Part shown: piece after piece, positions 14,962 to 22,044 of the stretch
How positions within the stretch are numbered: the first letter of the stretch is position 1
Layout: every line of letters starts with the position of its first letter
Source of the DNA: Pontibacter kalidii
Lineage (GTDB): Bacteria; Bacteroidota; Bacteroidia; Cytophagales; Hymenobacteraceae
Assembly: GCF_026278245.1 (NCBI RefSeq)
Contig: NZ_CP111079.1
Span: 1,304,501 to 1,368,500, forward strand
DNA length: 64,000 nt
Direction of reading: 5' to 3'
Program-made: the position numbers and the translations under genes
Notes under the pieces: model-generated
What the model saw: only the letters and a program-made list of their open reading frames with translations
The model's database searches: none
Told to the model about the DNA's origin: nothing

Positions 14962-15624
14962 ATGCATGTAAAGATAGAAGAAAGCTGGCAAAATGTATTA
15001 CAAGATGAATTTGAAAAACCATACTTTAAGGAACTGGTTTCATTTGTAAAAGACGAATACACGAGCCAAAAAGTTTATCCGCCAGGCAACCAGATATTTA
15101 ATGCCTTCGAGATGTGTCCTTTTGATAAGGTGGAGGTTGTGATCCTGGGTCAAGACCCGTACCACGGGCCGAATCAGGCCAATGGCCTTGCTTTCTCTGT
15201 AAGTGATAAGGTGCGCACGCCACCCTCGCTGCTCAATATTTTTAAGGAGATAAAGAGCGACCTGGGTAAAGATCTACCACCTAACGGCAACCTGGAGCGC
15301 TGGGCGGAGCAGGGGGTACTGCTGCTGAATGCTACCCTTACCGTGCGCGCCGGAGATGCGGGCTCTCATCAGAAGAAGGGCTGGGAGGAGTTTACGAATG
15401 CGGTGGTGCAGAAGGTGAATGAGCTGAAGGAGAATGTGGTATTTATGCTTTGGGGAGCCTATGCGCAAAAGAAGGGGGCTTTTATTGACGAGCGCAAGCA
15501 CCTGGTGTTAAAGGCAGCGCACCCGTCGCCCTTCGCTGCCGACCGTGGTTTCTTCGGTAGCCGCCACTTCAGCAAAGCCAACGCTTACCTGGAGCAGCAC
15601 GGTAAAAAGCCTATTGATTGGTAA
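14962..15624 (+). CDS. ung: Uracil-DNA glycosylase (family 1)
   Basis: The 220-residue repair enzyme removes uracil from DNA. Motif 1 GQDPYHG (63-69) carries the catalytic Asp65, PPSLLNIFKEI contacts the backbone, LLLNATLTVRAGDAGSH follows, and motif 2 HPSPFAADRGFFG carries His187. All key residues of the Ung family are present and the length is normal. It starts with ATG at 14962 and is monocistronic. The gap after it is filled with a long dispersed repeat block. Confidence 0.97.
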   Translation: MHVKIEESWQNVLQDEFEKPYFKELVSFVKDEYTSQKVYPPGNQIFNAFEMCPFDKVEVVILGQDPYHGPNQANGLAFSVSDKVRTPPSLLNIFKEIKSDLGKDLPPNGNLERWAEQGVLLLNATLTVRAGDAGSHQKKGWEEFTNAVVQKVNELKENVVFMLWGAYAQKKGAFIDERKHLVLKAAHPSPFAADRGFFGSRHFSKANAYLEQHGKKPIDW

Positions 15625-16609
15625 AGGTTATACTTGTGAGATAATACCTGTTATTTCTCTGGCCCGGGCTTGTAGCCCGTGCCAGAGAGTTGCCATGGCC
15701 TTCTGTAACCTAGTCTCTGTTGGCGCGGGTTTGCAACTCGTGTCCTGCTATGGTGTCGGGTTTGCAACCCAACTGGCTTGGAGAGCCGTGCTTTATACTT
15801 TGGCTATACTTCTTTACTGGAGCTATACTTTCTACTTTGTTTATACTTGCTGCTATACTTGTCAATTACTGCGACACCGTCCCTCTTTTGTCATTCTGAA
15901 AGGATCTTGTGGACAAGCTGCTGCAAGCGTATCCTTCCTGCTTTCAGGTTGCTTGCAGAACAACAGTTCCTAATTATACTTGCATAGCTGCTGCTAGCTG
16001 CAACTGGAATCAAGCTATACTTGCTAGCCGCTGCTGATCCTCCAGACTTACATACCTATCGTTGCATCTCTGGCTTTGGCTCCCTCCAGCCCGGGAGGGC
16101 TCGTCTTCCCGCATCGCGCTGTGTTCCCTTCCTTTGCTACCCTTCGGTCGCAATGCCTTCGGCACCGGAATCTCACAAGGCGCTCAACGGGAAGACTGGA
16201 TATCATTTCGATAGCCACGGCTTTAGCGACAGAGCTAGTATAAGTGGAAGTGATTTTATACTTTGTCTCTTTTGTCCTTTGTCACATAGTCTTTTGTTCG
16301 AAATTCCCGATAGATCTCTCGCTCTGCTTGAGATGACAGGGAATAGAGCAAGTACAACTCCCCCTGATCTTAGGAGAAGGCTGGGCTAGAGTGAATTCCC
16401 CTCCTCGGAGGGGCCAGGGGTGGGTTTATACCTGTAGGGTCAGGTCGCGACCTGTCCGCGCGATACCATAACCATGAAACTTATACTTTAGCTAAAGCAA
16501 TTTCAGGCCCCCTTAGAAAAGTTTCAGATCCCGGCCTCGCTTCGGGAGAGGGGGCCGGGGCAGTTAGCCCCGGGACTACAGACCCAGCTTTCAAGAGAGC
16601 CGGATATTG
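15625..16609. repeat. Composite non-coding repeat block, copy 1
   Basis: Nearly 1 kb without a gene. Modules in order: a GGGCTTGTAGCCC inverted repeat (15666); GGCGCGGGTTTGCAACTCGTG and TCGGGTTTGCAACCC (15722-15780); a cluster of seven TATACTT heptamers (15788-16022); a GTCATTCTGAAAGGATCT module (15891); CTGGCTTTGGCTCCCT followed by CGGGAGGGCTCGTC (16070-16105) to GGCGCTCAACGGGAAGACTGG; an AGATCTCTCGCT...GAGATGACAGGGA module (16312); CCCCTCCTCGGAGGGGCCAG (16399); and a TTATACTTTAGCTAAAGC end (16481). The same modules in the same order and direction lie at 58930-59550. Frames that cross it (for example 16021-16389) look like chance. Confidence 0.75.
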
Positions 16610-18154
16610 TTACTTCAACGTCTTGAACTTCTGCTGCATCACCTGCTGCACCGACAAGCTTTTGATCTTGCTGTCGAGCCAGGAGATAATGTCTAAGTAT
16701 AAAAAAGGGCGGCGGTACAAAGGATTGTCCGAAATCTGCAGCAGCTTCTCCTTCAGGGCCACAAAGGCAGGTTTCAGCTCTAGCGGGTTGATGTCCGGCA
16801 GGCTGCGGAGGAACTCGCAGATGGCCACCTGCATCGGCTGCTGGTCGTTCATCTTCCCCAGGAAGTGGTACACCGATTTGATCTGGTACTCCAGCAGCTC
16901 ATCCTTGCCGGCTTCGTAGTGAGCGATCAGGTTCAGGATGCGGGCAAAGCACTGGATATCCTCCCGAAGGCTCACATCCTTGTACCTTATGATCTTCTGC
17001 AAGTATAAAATGGTGCTGGCGTAGTCGCCGCTGCCAAAGTATAAGGAGGCAATTTTATAGTAGAATACCAGCTGGCGGTGCGGGTCGAGTTGCTGCTGAA
17101 ACACGTTGAGGTTGCGTCTGATCTCCGGCACGATCCTGAGCCCCTCGGTAAAGCGGCCCTCCATAAAGTAGGCGTTAATGCGGTTGGTGTAAATGTAGAG
17201 GAACAGCAGCATCTCGATATTTGGGTTGCTGCGCCGGCTGCTGTCGGACGCAAAATCCTCCAGCTTTTGGAGTGCCTCCATAAACTTGCTGTAATAAAGC
17301 GTGTTGTAGAGCGCCAGCAGCAGGTTGTGCAGCCCCTTAATGTAGTTGGTGGTTTGCTGTTGCTTCATCTGCGGCTCCTCTTCAAACAAGTCCACCCACT
17401 TCTGTGCATAGCGGTAGCACGCCCTAAAGTCCTGCAGAATGTAATGATACCACACATGCGACTGATAATAGCTGAGCTTTTCGTTAAAGCTGGCCACTTT
17501 CGGGTTCAAAGCCGTCACGTTAGCTTTGAAAAGCGCCTTCAGCTGGCTGCTCTCCTCGGGGGTGCGGGTATGGCCCATCTTAATATAAAGCCCATAAAGG
17601 CGCAACGCCAGGTCGGAGTTATGGTGGATGCGGCCCAGGTGCCCCAGCAGGTCGTGCGTTTCTTCGGTCAGGGCCTCAGCGCGCCCTTCCAGGCTATGTG
17701 TAATGTACTGCTGTTCTATCTGCTTCTCAAAGGTGTGTGCTGTTAAGGCAATGTGCAGGTGGGCGTTCTGCCGCGCTGCCGCCTTCACCTTCTCCAGCAT
17801 CCTCAGGCTTTGCTGGTACAAGCCTTTGTTATAAAGCACGCGGGCGTAGTCCAGTTGCTCGTGCAATTGTATGTCGGCGTTTTGGTTGGCGTGGTAGAGG
17901 CGCAGGCTGGCCAGCAGCTGCTTGTACAGGTTGGCCTTCTGGTTGGCCAGTTGCACCTTCTTTATACCTGGCACCTGCCGCAACACCCGCTCCTCATCAT
18001 ACACCGACATGGCATCCAATGCATCGAAAAGCTGCAGGAACTTGATGTCGCCGCTGGAGCCCTGACGGGTGGCAAACAGCCTGAAATGTCGCTTCTCAGA
18101 GCGGGCCAGCGATTTTATTAATTGAAATACAGTTTCCTGCGGAATGCTAGACAT
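16610..18154 (-). CDS. Helical-repeat (TPR-like) protein of unknown function
   Basis: A 514-residue, almost wholly alpha-helical protein. Helix pairs such as LDYARVLYNKGLYQQSLRML and YKIASLYFGSGDYASTILYL have TPR spacing, repeated irregularly from about 100 to 420. The N-terminus (IKSLARSEKRHFRLFA) is a marker of a Bacteroidota-specific family of hypothetical proteins of about 500 residues. No signal peptide or enzyme motif is seen. A scaffolding or regulatory role is a guess. It is monocistronic, flanked by the repeat block downstream and a 400-base gap upstream. Confidence 0.85.
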   Translation of the reverse strand: MSSIPQETVFQLIKSLARSEKRHFRLFATRQGSSGDIKFLQLFDALDAMSVYDEERVLRQVPGIKKVQLANQKANLYKQLLASLRLYHANQNADIQLHEQLDYARVLYNKGLYQQSLRMLEKVKAAARQNAHLHIALTAHTFEKQIEQQYITHSLEGRAEALTEETHDLLGHLGRIHHNSDLALRLYGLYIKMGHTRTPEESSQLKALFKANVTALNPKVASFNEKLSYYQSHVWYHYILQDFRACYRYAQKWVDLFEEEPQMKQQQTTNYIKGLHNLLLALYNTLYYSKFMEALQKLEDFASDSSRRSNPNIEMLLFLYIYTNRINAYFMEGRFTEGLRIVPEIRRNLNVFQQQLDPHRQLVFYYKIASLYFGSGDYASTILYLQKIIRYKDVSLREDIQCFARILNLIAHYEAGKDELLEYQIKSVYHFLGKMNDQQPMQVAICEFLRSLPDINPLELKPAFVALKEKLLQISDNPLYRRPFLYLDIISWLDSKIKSLSVQQVMQQKFKTLK

Positions 18155-18556
18155 TGTAATGGTGGCTTGTGTATTGTCCTGACTATCAAATAAATGAGCG
18201 TAAATTATTCCTATTTAGAAATAGTAGTGGTTCAGATATTTAATTTTCAGGGTCGAGGTAAAAAGTGCTACTTAGCGACAGGTTCAGAGGTAAAGATAAG
18301 CCGAAAACATTTAAAAGGCATCTTATGCAGACCATTCGCTTCCTTGGCAGGAGCGGGGGAGGCAGAACCACTTAAATAGCAGTTTTTAGGGCAGGTTGCT
18401 ATAGCGCCTGTACCGGAAAGATAAAGGAAATAGTTTTGATTAGTTTTTAATTCCAGATTAATTAAGCTGCATGCTGCTGGGGTGTAGTTTTCTGACAATG
18501 TGTAACCTCTGTTACACTAAAAAAGCCGCTGATATGGGTTTCAGCGGCTTCTTTTT
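18155..18556. other. Intergenic gap between two minus-strand genes
   Basis: About 400 bases. It contains the terminator of the LolA-like gene at 18523-18550 and presumably the promoter of the helical-repeat gene, though no TAnnTTTG box on the minus strand was found. No coding character: the plus-strand frame 18194-18379 lacks any family signature. Confidence 0.5.
18523..18550 (-). terminator. Terminator of the LolA-like gene (possibly bidirectional)
   Basis: A perfect 10-bp stem AAGCCGCTGA / TCAGCGGCTT with an 8-base loop is flanked by T-rich DNA on both sides. It lies directly after the minus-strand stop codon at 18557. Confidence 0.85.
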
Positions 18557-19327
18557 TTACTGCCAGCGGGAGTTGCTAAAGTTCTCCGGGTCGAACCAAC
18601 TGCGGTCCGTACTTTTGGGGAAACGCATGTTATAATATTCCTCCCGCAGTGTGGTTTCTCCGTCGGTTTTAAAGATGATCTCCGTAGCGACCCATTTTTC
18701 CTCCAGGAGCTGGTAGTTGTTCATCTCCACATCGCGCACGCTGCCCTTGCTGTTGGTGATCACGCGCAGCACGTACAGGCGCTCCTTATCTACCCAAAAC
18801 TGTGGACTGTTTGCGTCTTCCGGGTTTGTGGTGCCCACCACGATGGTTTTGCGGCCCTGCCAGTTGGATTCATATACTTTGCCCAGGTCGATGTTGAGCT
18901 GCTGTAGCTTGGCAATGCTTTCCTCCGGTTTCAGGAAGTATACATCAAAGGAGAGCAGCACGAGTGGGTGCACCTGTGGCATTTTAGCAGCCAGCTCAAA
19001 ATCCTTGAAATGGAACACAGAGTCGTTTTTGAAAACGACCCCATTGCCGCTCTCAAAGCCATTGAAGCGGATGTGCAGGCGACCCGGCTGGCTGTAGAGC
19101 TCCTGCCATACTTCCTCCTTGCTTACCTGCCCGTTCTCGTAAAAGATGGCGCGCTGCTCGAACTGGAAATTGGGGTACCATTTGCCCTGCCAGCGCTTGT
19201 ACATGGCTTTAATAACTTCAGTGCCGTTTTTATACTTTGGCTTGGGCGCTAAGGCAAAGCCCAGGCTGGGGAAAAGCATCAGGCAAAGCAGCAGTATACC
19301 GCCGCCGGTAATCAGGTGTTTTTTCAT
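18557..19327 (-). CDS. LolA-like outer-membrane lipoprotein-sorting family protein
   Basis: The 256-residue exported protein has a signal peptide (MKKHLITGGGILLLCLMLFP, cleavage probably after GFALA near residue 26). The mature part is a half-barrel of antiparallel strands, in the style of the 'outer membrane lipoprotein-sorting protein' group in Bacteroidota: FQFEQRAIFYENGQVSKEEVW, LHIRFNGFESGNGVVFKNDS, PQFWVDKERLYVLRVI, WVATEIIFKTDG. It is not canonical LolA; it may carry lipids or lipoproteins across the periplasm, or only share the fold. Transcribed divergently from the arsC-like gene. Confidence 0.7.
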   Translation of the reverse strand: MKKHLITGGGILLLCLMLFPSLGFALAPKPKYKNGTEVIKAMYKRWQGKWYPNFQFEQRAIFYENGQVSKEEVWQELYSQPGRLHIRFNGFESGNGVVFKNDSVFHFKDFELAAKMPQVHPLVLLSFDVYFLKPEESIAKLQQLNIDLGKVYESNWQGRKTIVVGTTNPEDANSPQFWVDKERLYVLRVITNSKGSVRDVEMNNYQLLEEKWVATEIIFKTDGETTLREEYYNMRFPKSTDRSWFDPENFSNSRWQ

Positions 19328-19405
19328 AGTGTTAGAGAGGTATGATTTTAGGGTGCTAAATTACGAAAATGCCTGGATGCTGCGTCATACTTTTAGTGGC
19401 CGTTA

Positions 19406-19413
19406 TATGTTTG
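19406..19413 (+). promoter_or_regulatory. Promoter -7 box of the arsC-like gene
   Basis: TATGTTTG fits TAnnTTTG and lies 35 bases before the start codon at 19449. No clear -33 element is visible. Confidence 0.45.
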
Positions 19414-19448
19414 TTTTCGTATCTTCATGCTGATCATCTAATCGTAAA

Positions 19449-19790
19449 ATGCTGAAGATTTACCATAACAACCGCTGCAGCAAAAGCCGCCAGACGCTGG
19501 AGCTGATTAACCAGGCAGGGCAGGAGGTAGAGGTAGTGGAATACCTCAAAACACCGCCCTCCGCCCAAGAACTGCGCAACATCCTGCAGAAGCTGCACAT
19601 GAAGCCTGAACAATTGCTGCGCAAAGGCGAAGCCATCTACAAGGAAAAGTACAAAGGCCAGGAGCTGTCGGATGAGGAGTGGATACAAGCGATGGTAGCG
19701 CACCCGGTGCTCATCGAACGCCCGATCGTGGTGAAGGGAGACAAAGCCGTGCTGGGGCGTCCGCCGGAGAAGGTGCAGGAGTTGCTGTAA
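19449..19790 (+). CDS. arsC: ArsC-family reductase (arsenate reductase-like)
   Basis: A 113-residue thioredoxin-fold protein of the ArsC (glutaredoxin-coupled) family. Cys10 in HNNRCSKSRQTLELI is the catalytic cysteine. EYLKTPPSAQELRNILQKL and HPVLIERPIVVKGDKAVLGRPPEKV are family hallmarks, the latter with the conserved arginine (ERP) that binds the oxyanion. Length is typical. No ars operon (arsR, arsB, acr3) surrounds it, so a role in arsenate resistance is not proven; YffB/Spx-like relatives reduce other substrates. It is convergent with murA across a 54-base palindromic terminator. Confidence 0.85.
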   Translation: MLKIYHNNRCSKSRQTLELINQAGQEVEVVEYLKTPPSAQELRNILQKLHMKPEQLLRKGEAIYKEKYKGQELSDEEWIQAMVAHPVLIERPIVVKGDKAVLGRPPEKVQELL

Positions 19791-19803
19791 GTGATAGTTA
19801 CAG

Positions 19804-19857
19804 AAGGTATAAAACAGGAAGAGCAGCCTTAAGGCTGCTCTTCCTGTTTTATACCTT
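19804..19857. terminator. Bidirectional terminator, 54-base perfect palindrome
   Basis: The outer ends are AAGGTATAAAACAGGAAGAG and its complement; the centre is GCAGCCTTAAGGCTGC. Every base from 19804 to 19857 pairs in the palindrome, although a few central bases must form the loop in RNA. It separates two convergent genes (arsC-like and murA), and its A/T-rich outer arms supply the U-tract in both directions. Confidence 0.9.
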
Positions 19858-19866
19858 ATAAGGTGA

Positions 19867-21171
19867 TTAAAGCCTTCTGATCTGCGCACCCAGCGCGCGC
19901 AGGCGGCCGTCGATGTTCTGGTAGCCGCGGTCGATCTGCTCCACGTTGTCGATGATGCTTTTGCCTTCGGCGGAAAGGGCCGCGATAAGCAGGGCCACAC
20001 CGGCACGGATGTCAGGGGAAGTCATGCGGATGCCACGTAGCGGGATCTGCTTGTTCTGGCCGATAACGGTGGCGCGATGCGGGTCGCAAAGTATGATCTG
20101 CGCGCCCATGTCTATGAGCTTGTCCACGAAGAACAAACGGCTCTCGAACATCTTCTGATGAATCAGCACGGTGCCTTTGGCCTGTGTGGCCACTACCAGC
20201 GCCACGCTCAGCAGGTCCGGCGTGAGGCCAGGCCAGGTATGGTCGGAGATGTTGAGGATGCTTCCGTCGATGTAGGTATCTACTTCGTAGCGGTCCTGCT
20301 CCGGTATAAAGATATCATCGCCCCGAAACTCCATTTTAATGCCCAGGCGCTGGAACGTGTCCGGTATCAGGCCAAGCTCCGGAATCTGGCAGTCCTTGAT
20401 GGTGATTTCAGAGCCGGTCATGGCGGCCATGCCAATAAAGGAGCCAATCTCGATCATATCCGGCAGCATGCGGTGCTCGGTACCACCCAGTTTCTCCACG
20501 CCCTCAATTACCAGCAGGTTGGAGCCGATGCCGCTCACCTTCGCACCCATGCGGTTGAGCATGCGGCTCAGCTGCTGCACGTAGGGCTCACAGGCGGCGT
20601 TGTAAATGGTAGTAGTGCCTTCGGCCAGAACGGCGGCCATCAGGATGTTGGCTGTACCGGTTACAGAGGCTTCGTCCAACAGCATGTAAGCACCCTTCAG
20701 CCGGCCAGCCTTGGCGCTGTAGAACACATCCGGGGTGTCGTAGTTAAACTTGGCGCCAAGCTTTTCCAGACCGATAAAGTGCGTGTCCAGCCTGCGGCGA
20801 CCGATCTTGTCCCCGCCTGGCTTCGGCATTTTAGCCTCTCCGAACCGGGCCAGCAGCGGCCCCACGATCATCACCGAGCCACGGATGGCGCGTCCCTGCT
20901 CCACAAACCGCTCGGAGTTCAGGTAATCCAGGTTGATGTCGTCTGCCTGGAACGTATAGGTGTCGGGGGCGTTGCGCTCCACCTTCACGCCCATGTCCTG
21001 CAGGAGCTCAATAAGTTTATTTACGTCCCGAATGTCCGGTACATTGGAGATCGTTACGGGTTCTGGGGTTAGCAGCACAGCGCAAAGAATCTGCAGCGCC
21101 TCGTTTTTGGCACCTTGCGGATATATATCGCCTTTCAGCTTGCTGCCGCCAATTACTTCAAAAGAAGCCAT
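19867..21171 (-). CDS. murA: UDP-N-acetylglucosamine 1-carboxyvinyltransferase
   Basis: The 434-residue enzyme transfers enolpyruvate from PEP to UDP-GlcNAc, the first committed step of peptidoglycan synthesis. Visible are GAKNEALQILCA (Lys22-Asn23), FVEQGRAIRGSVMIVGPLLA, and DTHFIGLEKLGA after the active-site loop. In that loop the usual cysteine (Cys115 of E. coli, the fosfomycin target) is replaced by aspartate: PGGDKIGRRR with Asp121. The same change in Mycobacterium gives intrinsic fosfomycin resistance while activity is kept. It follows the DUF4290 gene by 3 bases, so the two form an operon closed by the palindromic terminator. Confidence 0.96.
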   Translation of the reverse strand: MASFEVIGGSKLKGDIYPQGAKNEALQILCAVLLTPEPVTISNVPDIRDVNKLIELLQDMGVKVERNAPDTYTFQADDINLDYLNSERFVEQGRAIRGSVMIVGPLLARFGEAKMPKPGGDKIGRRRLDTHFIGLEKLGAKFNYDTPDVFYSAKAGRLKGAYMLLDEASVTGTANILMAAVLAEGTTTIYNAACEPYVQQLSRMLNRMGAKVSGIGSNLLVIEGVEKLGGTEHRMLPDMIEIGSFIGMAAMTGSEITIKDCQIPELGLIPDTFQRLGIKMEFRGDDIFIPEQDRYEVDTYIDGSILNISDHTWPGLTPDLLSVALVVATQAKGTVLIHQKMFESRLFFVDKLIDMGAQIILCDPHRATVIGQNKQIPLRGIRMTSPDIRAGVALLIAALSAEGKSIIDNVEQIDRGYQNIDGRLRALGAQIRRL

Positions 21172-21174
21172 GTA

Positions 21175-21834
21175 TTACTTATTTCTTTGATTTGAGGAAC
21201 GGTTACTTTTCTTGTTTCGGGGGTTCTGGTTCTGCGGGCGCTGCTGGTAGCTGTTGTCCTGCTGCTGCCTGTTGCCAGGGTTAGACTCAAACAGGTTGTT
21301 GCTTTCGATGTAAGCAAGGTCCATGTCCAGTTGCCCTTTGGATATCTCCCGGATATCACCCAGGATCACATCGTCGGTGATGTTCTCCTTGTTATAAGAC
21401 TTGTAGAGCGTCTTCATGAGCTTGCCGATGGAAACGATGGCCGCCTCCCGCTCCTGCGGGTCTGTCAGTTCGGTAGCGCGCTGCACCAGCAGCTCCACGT
21501 TCTGGCCGTAGTGTTTATACTTCGGGGTGTTCAGCGGGTACTCCATTGGCTGCGGCTTATCGTTGAGATACTCCATAGCGCTCAGCGGGTAGGGGGCATC
21601 CACATCCAGAGTAGAGCCGGACATCACGAACAGGTGGTTCCACAGTTTTTGCTGATAGTCCTGGGTATCGCGCAACTGCGGGTTCAGCTTGGCCATCAGG
21701 TTTATGAGCAACTGCGACAGGCGCGTGCGCTCCTGTCGGTCTTCTACCTTGGTAATGTAATTTACCAGGTCCTGCACGTTACGGCCGTACTCCCGCAGCA
21801 ATAGGTCTTGTTTAAAAGAGGTACTCGCTTCCAT
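21175..21834 (-). CDS. DUF4290 family protein
   Basis: About 219 residues. The conserved part LLLREYGRNVQDLVNYI, RQERTRLSQLLINLMAKLNP, LWNHLFVMSGSTLDVDAPYP and YGQNVELLVQRATEL is the DUF4290 signature, a family confined to Bacteroidota and of unknown function. The C-terminal 45 residues are Gln/Asn/Arg-rich and low in complexity (NRQQQDNSYQQRPQNQNPRN). The frame is open further upstream, but a -7 box (TATTTTTG, minus strand, 21855-21862) lies within that extension. The start is therefore placed at ATG 21834 (or 21843). The family often sits just upstream of murA, as here. Confidence 0.85.
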   Translation of the reverse strand: MEASTSFKQDLLLREYGRNVQDLVNYITKVEDRQERTRLSQLLINLMAKLNPQLRDTQDYQQKLWNHLFVMSGSTLDVDAPYPLSAMEYLNDKPQPMEYPLNTPKYKHYGQNVELLVQRATELTDPQEREAAIVSIGKLMKTLYKSYNKENITDDVILGDIREISKGQLDMDLAYIESNNLFESNPGNRQQQDNSYQQRPQNQNPRNKKSNRSSNQRNK

Positions 21835-21854
21835 GTATGTCATTATATGAATCT

Positions 21855-21862
21855 CAAAAATA
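21855..21862 (-). promoter_or_regulatory. Promoter -7 box of the DUF4290-murA operon
   Basis: On the minus strand TATTTTTG fits TAnnTTTG, 12-20 bases before the two candidate ATG codons. It helps decide the start, since a longer reading frame would begin upstream of the promoter. Confidence 0.5.
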
Positions 21863-21875
21863 GGTAATATTATTC

Positions 21876-22037
21876 CGTATCTCGTAGCAAGTATCAAGAA
21901 TCACGACTTACTCAGAGTAAAACTGACAAAAGGCAAATGACTTTTTGAGTTTGCTTATATCTGTAAGCAGAAAGTCTTATGTCAGGATGTCCTTGTTCAA
22001 AAAAATCGTGCTACGTGATACGTGTATCGTGCTACGC
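21876..22037. repeat. GTATCACG-type intergenic inverted repeat, copy B
   Basis: The left arm (CGTATCTCGTAGCAAGTATC, continuing AAGAATCACGA) and the right arm (AATCGTGCTACGTGATACG, continuing TGTATCGTGCTACG) are imperfect complements about 100 bases apart. The centre is AT-rich with no gene. The unit is shared with 13507-13600. Confidence 0.7.
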
Positions 22038-22044
22038 ACTCTCA

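Noticed and set aside
15545..16389. Open frames within the first repeat block
   Set aside because: They cross palindromes and heptamer clusters and are not kept in frame in the second copy of the block, so the repeat is not protein-coding.
19449..19790. An arsenic-resistance operon
   Set aside because: Only the reductase-like gene is present. No arsR, arsB/acr3 or arsM-like neighbour; the TPMT-type methyltransferase 7 kb away is not linked.
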